NCBI RefSeq assembly: GCF_007859935.1
Contig: NZ_SJPO01000006.1
Coordinates: forward strand, 399,609 to 463,608
Length of the DNA stretch: 64,000 nt
Direction of reading: 5' to 3'
From: Posidoniimonas polymericola
Lineage (GTDB): Bacteria; Planctomycetota; Planctomycetia; Pirellulales; Lacipirellulaceae
In this document: piece after piece, positions 1 to 9,409 of the stretch
Layout: every line of letters begins with the position of its first letter
Numbering within the stretch: the first letter of the stretch is position 1
Notes under the pieces: model-generated
What the model was told of the DNA's origin: nothing
Seen by the model: only the letters and a program-made list of their open reading frames with translations
The model's database searches: none
Made by a program: the position numbers and the translations under genes

Positions 1-2196
1 GTCCAAGAAGTTGTAGTAATCAATCCCCTCGATGATGCCCGCGGCGTGCGACGCCTCGGCAAAGTAAATCCGCGGCCGGCTCCTCAGCCGCTCGAGCTCC
101 GGGCTGTAGTTCCCGACGACGATCCCAAGCGAGCGGCCCTGCAGCATGCCGGCGTCGTTGCCCGAGTCGCCCGCCACCAGGACGTCCTCCGGGGCGAAGC
201 TCCACTTCCACAAAATATGCCTTACGGACATGTCGCTGCCGCCGCGGACCGGGATAACGTCCAGGTACATTCCCAGCGACAAGACAACCTTAGCACGGAC
301 CCCGGCCTCCCTGAGGATTTTCTTGATTGCAGCGACCTTAGGGGATTTTTCGGGGTCGATCTGGTAGCTGACCTTGTACTCCGACTGGTGGCTCTCGTCC
401 TGCTTGTAGAACCCCGGCAGCCCGTCGAGCAGCTGGCAGACCGCGTCGCGGTTCCACGCGTAGCCAATCGCCTTCCGCCAGCTGCGGTCCGGCGTCAGGT
501 GCTCGCCGTAGTGCAGCTGGGTGCCGACGTCCGTCACGATCAGGTCCGGCTTCGGCAGGTGCAGCTCCTCGATCAGCCCCATCGCGCTGTCGAGCGTGCG
601 GCCGGTGTCGATGCCGAGGCCAACGTGCTCGTTCTGGTCGATCATCTCGATGAATCGCCGCAGCGACTCGTCGTCGCCTGTCAGCGTGTTGTCGAGGTCG
701 GTGATAATCAGACGGTCAAACTCCGGCAACCGCCGCGAGGCCGACTTGTGACTCAGCACCGGCGGGGGAGAATGATTGAGGATGTCGGTCAGGTCGCGCA
801 GGTAGCGTTGGGCGTGGTTGTCCCACGAGTAGTGCTCGCGGGTGCCGGTGACGCCGTTCTGCGACCACTCCTCCCACTGCTCAGGCTCGGTGAGGGTCCG
901 CAGCAACGCCCGCTCGATCGACGCGCTGTCGAGCGGGTCGATCAGCAGTCCGTTGCGGCAATTGGCGATGATGTCCTGGGGCCCGCCGTCGTTGGTGGCG
1001 ACAATCGGCAGACCGGTGGCGCCCGCCTCGAGCAGCGTCAGGCCGAACGGCTCGGTCAACGCCGGGTTGATAAACGCGCCCTTCCCTTGTGCGGCCAGGC
1101 GGTACAGGTCGGGCACGTCGCCAGGCGCGTGGGTCTTGGGGTAGGCGACCTTGCCGTACAGGTCGTAGCGGTCGATCGCGTGGAGGATGTTCGTCAGGAT
1201 CGCCTGCTGGGCCTTCGGCAGATCGCGGATGTTGTCGCGTGAGCCGAGGATCAGCACCAGGTTGGCCAGCTCCTGCAGCTCCTCGCTCTCGCCGTAGACC
1301 TGGACCAGCTTCTCGAGGTTCTTCCGCTCGTCCGGCCTGGCGAGCGTCAGGATCATCGGCTTTTCCGGCTCCTTCAGGAACCGGTCGAGCTGGTCGGCAA
1401 TCGCCGGCCGCTGCCAGTCGTCGCCGGCGGGCCAGAACTCGTTGAGGTCGACGCCCGGCGGGATCACTTCCATGCGGGCCGGCACGTAATGATCGTACAT
1501 CTCGTACTGCTGCTGCACCTCTTGGTTGGTGCTCGTGACAATCATCGCCGCGGTCTCGAGGGCGATCTCTTCCGCCTCGACCCGGGACGAAAACTTGTAC
1601 TTCGACTCCAGGCCGTCCGACTGGCCCTTGCGGAGCGAGAGCCGCTCTCGCTTGACCCTGCCGAGCGAGTGCCCCGTGAACACGAACGGGATGTGCAGCA
1701 GCCGCGCGAGCTGCGCCCCAGCCAGGCCGGCGTCGGCGTAGTGGCCGTGGATAATCGCCGGCAGTCCGTTCCGCTTGAAGTGCTGCAGTACTTGGTCGAC
1801 AAAGATGTCGATGTACGGCCAGAGCGACTCCTTTTTCAGGTAGCGCTTGGGGCCGAACGGGATCCGGACGATCTTGGCCCCTTCGCAGATCGGCTCTTCC
1901 AGCTGAGCGTACGAGTCGTCAACCGACGAGTCGATGATCTGTCGAGTCACCAGCTCGACGCCGCTCACTTGGGGCTGGCGGGCCAGGCAGCGGGCTAGGT
2001 CAAGAACGTACTTGATCTGCCCCCCGGTGTCGGCGTCCCAGCCCAGCTGCGGGTCGTGCGCCCGGATTAAGCCGTGCAGGCTGATCAGCGATACCTTGAG
2101 CTTGCCGGGCCGCGTGAACGGCACGAGCACATCGTCACTCGCTGCGGCAAACTTACTGGGGGCGAGTTGGGAATCGGTCTCGAGGCTGTTTTCCAT
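1..2196 (-). CDS. Sucrose-phosphate synthase with C-terminal sucrose-phosphatase-like domain (3' end outside window)
   Basis: Reading from ATG at 2196 down to base 1 gives 732 residues without a stop, so the gene is cut at its C-terminus by the window edge. The N-terminal half is a GT-B glycosyltransferase of the sucrose synthase/SPS type: DTGGQIKYV near residue 57 and the late [11 protein letters not shown] donor-binding motif. The last third is a HAD phosphatase domain with [10 protein letters not shown] and GDSGNDAGM. The likely reaction is UDP-glucose plus fructose-6-phosphate to sucrose-6-phosphate, with the HAD part either dephosphorylating the product or acting as a structural domain. 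Length and domain order match bacterial SPS (about 720-790 aa), so little is missing. Sucrose would serve as a compatible solute. It is divergent from the SDR gene at 2729. Confidence 0.9.
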   Translation of the reverse strand, partial: MENSLETDSQLAPSKFAAASDDVLVPFTRPGKLKVSLISLHGLIRAHDPQLGWDADTGGQIKYVLDLARCLARQPQVSGVELVTRQIIDSSVDDSYAQLEEPICEGAKIVRIPFGPKRYLKKESLWPYIDIFVDQVLQHFKRNGLPAIIHGHYADAGLAGAQLARLLHIPFVFTGHSLGRVKRERLSLRKGQSDGLESKYKFSSRVEAEEIALETAAMIVTSTNQEVQQQYEMYDHYVPARMEVIPPGVDLNEFWPAGDDWQRPAIADQLDRFLKEPEKPMILTLARPDERKNLEKLVQVYGESEELQELANLVLILGSRDNIRDLPKAQQAILTNILHAIDRYDLYGKVAYPKTHAPGDVPDLYRLAAQGKGAFINPALTEPFGLTLLEAGATGLPIVATNDGGPQDIIANCRNGLLIDPLDSASIERALLRTLTEPEQWEEWSQNGVTGTREHYSWDNHAQRYLRDLTDILNHSPPPVLSHKSASRRLPEFDRLIITDLDNTLTGDDESLRRFIEMIDQNEHVGLGIDTGRTLDSAMGLIEELHLPKPDLIVTDVGTQLHYGEHLTPDRSWRKAIGYAWNRDAVCQLLDGLPGFYKQDESHQSEYKVSYQIDPEKSPKVAAIKKILREAGVRAKVVLSLGMYLDVIPVRGGSDMSVRHILWKWSFAPEDVLVAGDSGNDAGMLQGRSLGIVVGNYSPELERLRSRPRIYFAEASHAAGIIEGIDYYNFLD

Positions 2197-2728
2197 TGGA
2201 GCAATGGCGTGGGTCTCGGTTTGTGCTGCTGTTTAGGCGGGAAGGTCGCCGCAACTGGGTTGCGGGCTGGCAGGAACGGTCAGATGAGCGAACGGCGTGC
2301 CTTCGCTCAGATTTTCCCCCAAACGGTTAGGCGTTCGCATGCCCGCAAAGGCTGCGGGAGCGCCCCGTGAGGCGAAATAGTCCCGCCCGATCGGGTGGCT
2401 TGGTCTCCGTACCGTTGCGGCTCTCTGGCTTCACACGGTGTTCGAATCGCCTGCGATGCTATAAAGCTTTGCTAGATATAAGGATACGATCTCCGTCCCA
2501 ACGGTTCAACCGTCCGAAAGGAGCTATGGGCGTCTCGCCTCGTCACTGACAGCCGAGAAACCACCTGAGAGCATTGCAACCATTGTGGTTTCTACCTTAC
2601 CGCATTCGCCAGCAGTGTTGTCGCTCGCTACAACACCAGTGCGCCGTTTGTATTGACGGAACGCAACTCGCTTGGATTGGGTGCGAGCAGCGCTTCGCAC
2701 CCCCGACGAAACAGGTTTCGCTCTCACT
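2197..2728. other. Intergenic region between divergent genes
   Basis: This stretch of 532 bases separates the divergent SPS and SDR/SRPBCC genes and must carry both promoters. It is more AT-rich than its flanks around 2455-2500. I could not identify a convincing -35/-10 pair, terminator or RNA gene. A short GTTCGAATC string near 2437 is not part of a foldable tRNA. Confidence 0.5.
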
Positions 2729-4246
2729 ATGCACGCTAACGAACGATACGACGCCCCCTTCGCGGTCACCGGCGCGACCGGCTACGTCGGCGGCCGCCTA
2801 GCCCCGGCGTTGCTCGAACGTGGGCAGCGGGTCCGCTGCCTCGTCCGCTCGCCTCGCAAGATCGAACAGCGTACCTGGCGCCGCGCGGAGAAGCTCGAGG
2901 TCGTTGAGTGCGATCTCATGGAGACCGACCGCGTCACCGAGGCCCTGCGCGGCTGCCGAGTGGCCTACTACCTGGTTCACTCAATGATTTCCGCGGGTGA
3001 CGAGTACCAGCAGCGAGACCTCAAGCTCGCCAGGTCCTTTGCGACCGCGGCGGAGCGCGCCGGTATTGAGCAGATCATCTATCTCGGCGGGCTCGGCGAG
3101 GACTCCGATGACCTCAGCGCGCACCTCCAATCGCGGCGCGAAGTCGAACAGGCGCTCGCGTCGACTAGTGTGCCGGTAACGACCCTGCGCGCGGCGATGA
3201 TCATTGGCGCCGGCTCGGCGTCGTTCGAAATCCTTCGCTACCTCGTCAATCGGCTGCCGATCATGATTACGCCCCGCTGGGTCGACACCGAGTGCCAGCC
3301 CGTGGCGATAACCGACGTGCTGCACTGGCTGATCGCCGCCGGGGAATCGCCCGAGGCCGTCGGCAAGACCCTCGATATCGGCGGGGCCGACTCGCACACG
3401 TACCGCGAGCTGATGCAGATCACCGCCCGGCAGCTCGGCTTAGGCCGCCGCTGGATCTTCGGCGTTCCGGTGCTCACGCCGCGGCTCAGCTCGGCCTGGA
3501 TCAGCCTGATCACGCCGGTCACCTATCGAATTGCCCGCCCCCTGGCCGACGGCCTCAGCAACCGCGTGGTTGTTGGCGACCGCCCGGCGCAGGCGGTGCT
3601 CCCCCACGAGCCGCTCACCTCCGAGCAGGCGATCAGCGCCGCGGTCCACGCCGCCGAAGTCAACCAGGTTGAGACCCACTGGTCGGCCGCCGGCCCGATC
3701 CCGGGAGACCCCGACTGGGCGGGCGGCTCGGTGCTGCGTGACGAGCGCCAGATTGATATCGACGCTCCGGCCTCCGCGGTGTTCGACGCGGTCTGCCGGG
3801 TCGGCGGCGGCCACGGGTGGTACGCCGGCGACATCCTCTGGAAGATCCGCGGCTGGATGGACCAATTGGTCGGCGGCCCGGGCCTCCGCCGGGGACGCCG
3901 CCACCCAGAGAACATCCAGTACGGCGAGGCGCTCGACTTCTGGCGGGTAGTCGGCATCGAGCGCGGCCGCCTGCTGCGGCTGCGGGCCGAGATGAAGCTG
4001 CCCGGCGATGCGCAGCTCGAGTTCCGCCTCGAGCCTACCGACGCCCCCGCACGCACGCGTCTATTCATGGCGGCCTCGTTCCGCCCGCGGGGCCTGTTCG
4101 GGCTGTTCTACTGGTACGCGGTGCTGCCGCTGCACCACTTTGTGTTCGGCGGGATGCTGCAGGGCATCAAGTCGTCGGCCGAATCCGCGGCCAAAGCGAC
4201 CGCGGCCGACCGGCCCGTGCCCGCGGGCAACGCGCACTCGGCTTGA
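2729..4246 (+). CDS. SDR-family NAD(P)-binding protein with C-terminal SRPBCC/DUF2867 domain
   Basis: The ATG at 2729 gives 505 residues. An upstream TTG at 2672 is in frame, but the protein homology starts after the ATG. The N-terminus has an atypical SDR Rossmann motif, VTGATGYVGG, followed by an NDUFA9-like NAD(P)-binding domain to about residue 300. From about residue 335 a SRPBCC-like DUF2867 domain begins (ERQIDIDAPASAVFDAV) and runs to the end with an aromatic helix (LFGLFYWYAVLPLHH). The substrate is unknown. Such two-domain proteins commonly sit beside DUF1365, CFA-synthase and photolyase genes in light-stress lipid clusters, and the same neighbours are found here. It is probably cytoplasmic or peripherally membrane-bound. 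Confidence 0.85.
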   Translation: MHANERYDAPFAVTGATGYVGGRLAPALLERGQRVRCLVRSPRKIEQRTWRRAEKLEVVECDLMETDRVTEALRGCRVAYYLVHSMISAGDEYQQRDLKLARSFATAAERAGIEQIIYLGGLGEDSDDLSAHLQSRREVEQALASTSVPVTTLRAAMIIGAGSASFEILRYLVNRLPIMITPRWVDTECQPVAITDVLHWLIAAGESPEAVGKTLDIGGADSHTYRELMQITARQLGLGRRWIFGVPVLTPRLSSAWISLITPVTYRIARPLADGLSNRVVVGDRPAQAVLPHEPLTSEQAISAAVHAAEVNQVETHWSAAGPIPGDPDWAGGSVLRDERQIDIDAPASAVFDAVCRVGGGHGWYAGDILWKIRGWMDQLVGGPGLRRGRRHPENIQYGEALDFWRVVGIERGRLLRLRAEMKLPGDAQLEFRLEPTDAPARTRLFMAASFRPRGLFGLFYWYAVLPLHHFVFGGMLQGIKSSAESAAKATAADRPVPAGNAHSA

Positions 4247-4346
4247 TATCTTGCCGCTTGGCGTTGCTGCCCTGACCTCTATCGTAAGTCAGCAGACCGA
4301 GCCGGCACTGGCTCGGCAAAGCGTAGCCACCTATTGCGAGACCACG

Positions 4347-5105
4347 ATGGGCGATTCAACCGCTGCATATCTAGTAATCGGGGCATCTGGCTCGATCGGC
4401 GCGGCAACCGCCCGCAGGCTAGCGGCTTCGGGCGCCCGGGTTGCGCTCGCCGCCCGGTCAAGTGATCGGCTGCTAGAGCTCGCCTCGGAGCTCGACGCCC
4501 CGTGCTTCGAGATTGACCCCACCGAGATTGGCGAGGTCGAGGAGGCGTTCGGCGCCGCTGCGGAGCAGCTTGGCGGGCTGACCGGCGCGGTCAACTGCGT
4601 CGGGTCGCTGATGCTGAAGCCGGCGCACCTCACCAGCGCCGACGACTGGGCAGACACGCTCCGCATCAACCTCACCTCGGCGTTTGCCGTCGTGCGGGGC
4701 GCGGCGCAGACAATGCGCCGCAGCGGTGGCTCAGTCGTTTTGATCTCGTCCGCGGCGGCGCGGCACGGATTCGCGAACCACGAGGCAATTGCCGCCGCCA
4801 AGGCGGGCGTCATCGGGCTGACAACTTCGGCGGCGGCTACGTACGCCCCCTTCGGCCTGCGGTTCAATGCGGTCGCCCCGGGCCTGGTGCGAACCCGCAT
4901 GACCGAGCAGATCTGGTCGAAGGACGCGTCGCGGGCTGCCTCCGAGGCGATGCACGCCGTGGGTCGACTCGGCGAACCGGACGACATCGCCAGCGCAATC
5001 GCCTGGCTGCTCGCCCCCGAAAACAGCTGGCTCACCGGCGAGGTGCTCACCGTCGACGGCGGCCTGAGCACGGTCCGCACCGCCGCCCGCAAAAAGCCTA
5101 GCTAG
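4347..5105 (+). CDS. SDR-family oxidoreductase with non-canonical active site
   Basis: This 252-aa classical-length SDR starts at ATG 4347. It has the cofactor loop VIGASGSIGAATAR near residue 7, an N-C-V-G segment in place of NNAG, the catalytic Ser in VVLISSAAA, and the C-terminal SWLTGEVLTVDGG block of FabG-like enzymes. The expected YxxxK motif reads IAAAK (in HEAIAAAKAG), so the catalytic tyrosine is replaced by isoleucine although the lysine remains. Either it is a non-catalytic or altered SDR, or another residue supplies the proton. It lies 100 bases after the SDR/SRPBCC gene. Its TAG stop overlaps the stop codon of the convergent CFA-synthase gene. Confidence 0.88.
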   Translation: MGDSTAAYLVIGASGSIGAATARRLAASGARVALAARSSDRLLELASELDAPCFEIDPTEIGEVEEAFGAAAEQLGGLTGAVNCVGSLMLKPAHLTSADDWADTLRINLTSAFAVVRGAAQTMRRSGGSVVLISSAAARHGFANHEAIAAAKAGVIGLTTSAAATYAPFGLRFNAVAPGLVRTRMTEQIWSKDASRAASEAMHAVGRLGEPDDIASAIAWLLAPENSWLTGEVLTVDGGLSTVRTAARKKPS

Positions 5106-6388
5106 GCGGCTGGTGCACCAGCAACGGTGCGGTTGAGCGGCTTCGTCAGCACCCACTGCGACACGCCAACCTGCCGCTCGCGGAAGCCGGCTTCACAGTA
5201 CGCAAGGTAGTACTCCCAGGTACGCAGGAATCGCTCGTCGAAGCCCAATGCGTGCACTTTAGGCAGCTGGCCCCACAACCGTTCCCGCCACTCGCTCAGC
5301 GTCCGGGCGTAGTGGTCGCTGAAGTCCTCCTGCTGCATCAGCCGCAGGTCGGTTTGCTCCGCCAGGCATCCGGTAATGGCGCTGGGACTCGGCAGGAACC
5401 CACCGGGAAAAATGTACCGCTGAATAAAGTCGACCGAGCGGCGGTAGCGTTCGTACCGGCAGTCGGGGATGGTGATCGCCTGCAGCCCCATCGCCCCGTC
5501 TGGCTTCAACAGGCCCGAACACTGCCGGAAATAGCCGGGCAGGTACTCCTCGCCAACCGCCTCGATCATCTCGATCGAAACAACCCGGTCGTACTGCCCG
5601 CGGAGATCGCGGTAGTCGCTCTGAAGCAGCTCGACCCGGTCCGCGACGCGTGCTTCTTCGAAACGCTGCTTCGCGTAGCTGTGCTGATTCTCGGAGATGG
5701 TTGTCGTCGTGACCCGGCAGCCGTAGGTGCGGGCGGCGTGCTCGGCGAAGCCGCCCCAGCCCGTGCCGATTTCGAGCACGTGGTGCTCCGGGCCGATCCG
5801 CAGCCTGCGACACAGGCGATCGTACTTCTCGACCGAAGCCTCTTCGAGCGTGGCGTGGGCGCTCGGGAAGATGCCGCTCGAGTAGGTCATCGTCGGGTCG
5901 AGCATCAGCGCGAAAAATTCGTTGCTGAGGTCGTAGTGCGCGGCAATGTTGCGGCGGCTGCCGTGGGCCGTGTTCCGGCGGAAGCGGTTGACGGCCGAGC
6001 GGAGCGGGCGGAGCGCCCGGGGCACACCACGCTCGACCTGCTGCAGGGCGGTCGCGTTGCGGGCCAGCACCCGCAGGGTGGCGGTGAGGTCCGGCGCGTC
6101 CCAGTCGCCATCGATGTAAGCGTCGGCCGCGCCGAGCGCCCCGCCCAGGGCGACCCGACGGTAGAACCGCGGGTTCCGCACGTTAATCTCTGCGGTCGGC
6201 TCCTCGGGCCCAAGGTCAATCACGACGCCCGGCTCACGCAGCGTCAGACCGCCATGCAGTAAACCCTTGAGCCGCCCCAAAACCAACGCGCGGAGCCGGC
6301 GCTCCAGCCAAGACGCTCGGGCGGGCCTGCGGTCGTCAACGGCTACGGGCTGGAGGGCAGGTTTTGTGGGTGAGGATAGAAGGGACAT
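5102..6388 (-). CDS. Cyclopropane-fatty-acyl-phospholipid synthase-type methyltransferase
   Basis: This 428-aa protein starts at ATG 6388; a GTG four codons upstream (6400) is also possible. CFA synthases transfer a methylene or methyl group from S-adenosylmethionine onto the double bond of membrane-lipid acyl chains. The SAM-binding motif VLEIGTGWGGFAEHA lies mid-protein, and the family hallmarks YSSGIF (YSxGxF), SIEMIEAVGEEY and QRYIFPGGFLPS are all present. An N-terminal lipid-binding segment of about 130 residues is typical. The start lies inside the 3' end of the DUF1365 gene (46-base overlap), so translation is coupled with DUF1365 and the FAD oxidoreductase upstream. Confidence 0.93.
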   Translation of the reverse strand: MSLLSSPTKPALQPVAVDDRRPARASWLERRLRALVLGRLKGLLHGGLTLREPGVVIDLGPEEPTAEINVRNPRFYRRVALGGALGAADAYIDGDWDAPDLTATLRVLARNATALQQVERGVPRALRPLRSAVNRFRRNTAHGSRRNIAAHYDLSNEFFALMLDPTMTYSSGIFPSAHATLEEASVEKYDRLCRRLRIGPEHHVLEIGTGWGGFAEHAARTYGCRVTTTTISENQHSYAKQRFEEARVADRVELLQSDYRDLRGQYDRVVSIEMIEAVGEEYLPGYFRQCSGLLKPDGAMGLQAITIPDCRYERYRRSVDFIQRYIFPGGFLPSPSAITGCLAEQTDLRLMQQEDFSDHYARTLSEWRERLWGQLPKVHALGFDERFLRTWEYYLAYCEAGFRERQVGVSQWVLTKPLNRTVAGAPAA

Positions 6389-7107
6389 TTTTTCCACCAC
6401 AGCAGGAACGCTTGATAGTAAATCGCCATCAGCACTTGGGTCGTCGCCAGCGGCCGCCTGAAGGCCAGCGACTGGATCGCACGCCGCGTGAGCGGCCGCC
6501 TCGTGAGCCGCATGCAGGCGTCGAACCGGCCGTGGCCGCCGCCGCAGCTAGCGAGCGCTACAACGAGCTGGTCGCCGGGCGGGGTGAGCCGCCAGTGGTA
6601 GTCCGCGTCCATTCCCATGAACGGCGACACGTGAAAGTCTTTGCTGTGCTCGAACCGCAGCGCGTCGCCCCCGGGCCGCCGGTTGGCGTTCGACAACAAG
6701 TACAGCCGCCGCTCGCCCCACGGCGTGTTGTTCACCTCGGCCAGCACCTGCTCGACCCGGCTGCCGCTCGCGTCGTAGACGTAAAACAAATTCAACGGGC
6801 TAAAGTAGTGCCCGAACCACCGCAGCTGCGTGAGGACTCTGATCGGGCCGCCAGGCGAAGGTCCTCCCAGCCCCGCAATCGACCGACAGACACCCTCGCG
6901 GAGATCCCGTGTGCTCCCGTCCAGATGATCGCCAGCGCTGTGAGAAGCAAGCGACCACCGGCTACTTGCTATTGCCCGGCCGGCGCCGACAACCTCGTCG
7001 AGTTCATCGAGGTCGAGCCACGCCATCGCCAGCGGGTAGCGGAAGCGGTGCTTCAGCGGCTGCCGGCGGCGGTGGGCAACGACCCCCTCGTACAAGCAGC
7101 TGTGCAT
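6343..7107 (-). CDS. DUF1365 domain-containing protein
   Basis: The start at ATG 7107 (MHSCLYEGVVAHRRR) gives 254 residues, the usual DUF1365 length. The open frame extends further upstream, but that part is only antisense-compatible sequence inside the preceding gene. Family landmarks are YEGVVAHRR, HRFRYPLAM, VLTQLRWFGHYFSPLNLFYVYD, EVNNTPWGERRLYLL and the C-terminal WWKKCPFYPHP. DUF1365 proteins have no firm biochemical role but are nearly always found with an FAD-dependent oxidoreductase and a CFA-type methyltransferase, exactly the arrangement here. The gene overlaps the upstream oxidoreductase by 55 bases and the downstream CFA gene by 46, a tightly coupled three-gene operon. Confidence 0.9.
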   Translation of the reverse strand: MHSCLYEGVVAHRRRQPLKHRFRYPLAMAWLDLDELDEVVGAGRAIASSRWSLASHSAGDHLDGSTRDLREGVCRSIAGLGGPSPGGPIRVLTQLRWFGHYFSPLNLFYVYDASGSRVEQVLAEVNNTPWGERRLYLLSNANRRPGGDALRFEHSKDFHVSPFMGMDADYHWRLTPPGDQLVVALASCGGGHGRFDACMRLTRRPLTRRAIQSLAFRRPLATTQVLMAIYYQAFLLWWKKCPFYPHPQNLPSSP

Positions 7108-8366
7108 GCTTCTAGTCCGATTCCAAAATGTTTGGCGACCGCCAGCGCGCTGTTGACGCCGTCCTCGTGGAAGCCGTAGCCCCAGTACGCTCCGCAGTAG
7201 TGTATCCGGTCGCGGCCGCTGATCTCGTCCCACCTCGGCTGGGCGCCTATCGAGTCTGCCGAGTACGCCGGGTGGGTAAAATGGAACTCGCGGATCACCG
7301 ATCCCGGGTCGATCGGCGTCGTTGGGTTGAGCGTCAGCAGCAACGGCCGCGGTGTCTTCAACCCCTGCAGCCGGGTCAAGTCGTAGGTAACGGTTGCCGG
7401 TGAGTCGCTTTCGGTCGAGAGCCGGTAGTTCCAACTTGCCCAAGCCGCCGAGCGGGAGGGCAGGGCGGACGCATCGGTGTGCAACACGGCTCGATTGGGC
7501 TGGTAGGGGAATGCCGAGAGAACCTGCCGCTCGTCCGCTGTGGGGCGGTGGAGCATCGCCAGGGTCTGATCGGCGTGGGTGGCGAACACGACCTCATCGA
7601 AGCACTCTTCGCTGCCGCTCGCCCGGCGGACGGCGACGCCCGCGGGCCGCCGCTCCACAGCGACAACCGGATCGCCAGTCCTGATTCCGCCTGCTTCTTC
7701 GAGCGGGCTCAGCAACGCCGCGACGTACCTCCGCGAGCCGCCCGTGATGGTGCGCCACTGCGGCCGGTCTCGCAGCTGCAGCAGGCCGTGGTTCTGGAAG
7801 AACCCGATGAGGAAGGGGGCTGGGAAAGCCAGCACCCCGCTCGGCCGGCTCGACCAAATAGCCGCTGCCATCGGCGCCAGGTAGTGTGACACAAACCGCC
7901 GGCCGACGCCGCACTGCTCGACGAAATCGCCGGCTGAAAGGTTGGCCAATTCCGCGGGGTTGTTGGCCGCCCGACGCGCCGATCGGTTGAACCGCACGAT
8001 GTCGGCAATCATCCGCCAGAACCGCGGGTCGACCGCGTTGCGACGCTGCGCAAACAGGCCGTCAAGCGAGCTCCCCTGGTACTCCAGCCCGGTCGCGTCG
8101 CAGCGGACGCTGAAGCTCATGTCGCTCGCGCGGGAATCGATGCCGAGCAGCTCCAGCATCCGGCAGAAATTGGGGTAGGTGCGGCGGTTGAACACCATGA
8201 ACGCGACATCCGCCGCGACCCGCACGCCGTCCACCTCAACATCAACCGTCTGGGCGTGCCCGCCGAGGTGGTCGGCCGCCTCGTAGAGCGTCACCTCGTG
8301 ACGGCTCGCCAGGAGCCGGGCGGCCAGCGAGCCACTAACGCCTGATCCGATCACCGCGACCCGCAT
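7053..8366 (-). CDS. FAD/NAD(P)-binding oxidoreductase of the amine-oxidase type
   Basis: This 437-aa protein starts at ATG 8366 with a dinucleotide-binding fold, VAVIGSGVSGSLAARLLA, followed by the acidic end LYEAADHLGGHAQTV and the GVAFMVFN-like segment (VAFMVFNRRTYPN) seen in the amine-oxidase-like partners of DUF1365. It probably acts on acyl chains of membrane lipids. A desaturase- or saturase-like FAD enzyme of this general type is involved in furan fatty acid formation in proteobacteria, but that match is by neighbourhood and family only. It is one base away from the desaturase gene upstream and leads the oxidoreductase-DUF1365-CFA unit. Confidence 0.88.
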   Translation of the reverse strand: MRVAVIGSGVSGSLAARLLASRHEVTLYEAADHLGGHAQTVDVEVDGVRVAADVAFMVFNRRTYPNFCRMLELLGIDSRASDMSFSVRCDATGLEYQGSSLDGLFAQRRNAVDPRFWRMIADIVRFNRSARRAANNPAELANLSAGDFVEQCGVGRRFVSHYLAPMAAAIWSSRPSGVLAFPAPFLIGFFQNHGLLQLRDRPQWRTITGGSRRYVAALLSPLEEAGGIRTGDPVVAVERRPAGVAVRRASGSEECFDEVVFATHADQTLAMLHRPTADERQVLSAFPYQPNRAVLHTDASALPSRSAAWASWNYRLSTESDSPATVTYDLTRLQGLKTPRPLLLTLNPTTPIDPGSVIREFHFTHPAYSADSIGAQPRWDEISGRDRIHYCGAYWGYGFHEDGVNSALAVAKHFGIGLEACTAACTRGSLPTAAGSR

Positions 8367-8367
8367 G

Positions 8368-9333
8368 CTAGGCCTCGGCTTTATGGAGGTTGAGATTCTC
8401 TCGCCGCAGCTCCGCAGGGCCGGGCTTCAGGTCCCACACTAGGCCCAGCCAGGAGAGCATCACCAACAGGTAGTAGGAGACGTCCACCTGCCACCACAGG
8501 AAACCTTGCCGGGCAGAATTTGGGTAGTAGTGGTGGTTGTTGTGCCAGCCCTCGCCGAAGGTCAGCAGGGCAAGCCAGAAATTGTTCCGGCTGTCGTCGT
8601 TGGTTTGGTAGGGGCGGTTGCCGTACTTGTGGGCCAGCGAGTTGATGGCGAACGTGGTGTGGTAGAGCGCGATGGTCGAGATCACGAACCCCCAGACCAG
8701 CAGCTGCGGCCCGCTGACACCAAGGCCGGGGGCGTAGGCCTCGAGAGCCACGCCGAGTGCGTAGGTCGCTACGGCCAGCACGGCCGGCGCGACAAACTCG
8801 TGCCGCTCAATCCAGCGGAGCTCGGGGAACTTGAGCAGGTCCTTGACCATTTTCTCGTTCGTCCCGTAGTTCTCCCGCGTCATGAACCACAGCATGTGGC
8901 TCCACAAGAAGCCCTGCTGCCGCGGCGAGTGGATGTCGTCGACGCTGTCCGAAGCGCGGTGGTGGTGCCGGTGGTGGGCGGCCCACCAGATGGGCCCCCG
9001 CTGCGCAGCCGCACTGCCGAGCAGAGCGCCGGCAAACTGCACCGCCCGGCTAGTCTTGAACGCCCGGTGCGAGAAGTAGCGGTGGTAAAACGCCGTGAGC
9101 GCGAAGACCCGCAGGAACAACAGAAACAATGCCAACCCTACCGCTGTCCAGCTCCACCCCACCCATAAAACCAGCAGGCAAGCGGCGTGCAGCAGCAGGA
9201 ATGGGGCGACCCGGAACCACTCGACGCGGTCCTCTTCGCCCTGGCAGGCTAGGCACTCTACTGCGGGGGCGGGCCCGGGGCTCGGCTCTACCTGGTAGGG
9301 GCTATCGGAGAGGGTTGGGGGGAGATTGGTCAT
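8368..9333 (-). CDS. Membrane acyl-lipid/acyl-CoA desaturase
   Basis: The ATG at 9333 gives 321 residues; a longer in-frame start exists but lacks family similarity. The three histidine boxes of stearoyl-CoA-type di-iron desaturases are present: HRYFSHR, HRHHH and HNNHHYY. Hydrophobic stretches occur around FLLLHAACLLVLWVGW, LFLLFLRVFALTAFY and the paired segments before the last box. It would introduce a cis double bond into acyl chains, making the substrate needed by the CFA-type methyltransferases nearby. It is separated from the downstream oxidoreductase by one base and is therefore almost certainly cotranscribed with it. Confidence 0.92.
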   Translation of the reverse strand: MTNLPPTLSDSPYQVEPSPGPAPAVECLACQGEEDRVEWFRVAPFLLLHAACLLVLWVGWSWTAVGLALFLLFLRVFALTAFYHRYFSHRAFKTSRAVQFAGALLGSAAAQRGPIWWAAHHRHHHRASDSVDDIHSPRQQGFLWSHMLWFMTRENYGTNEKMVKDLLKFPELRWIERHEFVAPAVLAVATYALGVALEAYAPGLGVSGPQLLVWGFVISTIALYHTTFAINSLAHKYGNRPYQTNDDSRNNFWLALLTFGEGWHNNHHYYPNSARQGFLWWQVDVSYYLLVMLSWLGLVWDLKPGPAELRRENLNLHKAEA

Positions 9334-9409
9334 TAACCTCTGGCCAGGCGTTGGGGCGGGCACGCTGCGATCCAGATTTTTAGCAGGACGCCCGCCGATG
9401 ACCACCCGT

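Noticed and set aside
46..1242. Long plus-strand open frame of 398 codons
   Set aside because: It is antisense to the sucrose-phosphate synthase gene, which has strong family motifs; long antisense frames are common at this GC content.
2425..2460. Possible tRNA T-arm (GTTCGAATC)
   Set aside because: The flanking bases do not form a T-stem and no acceptor or anticodon stem is present.
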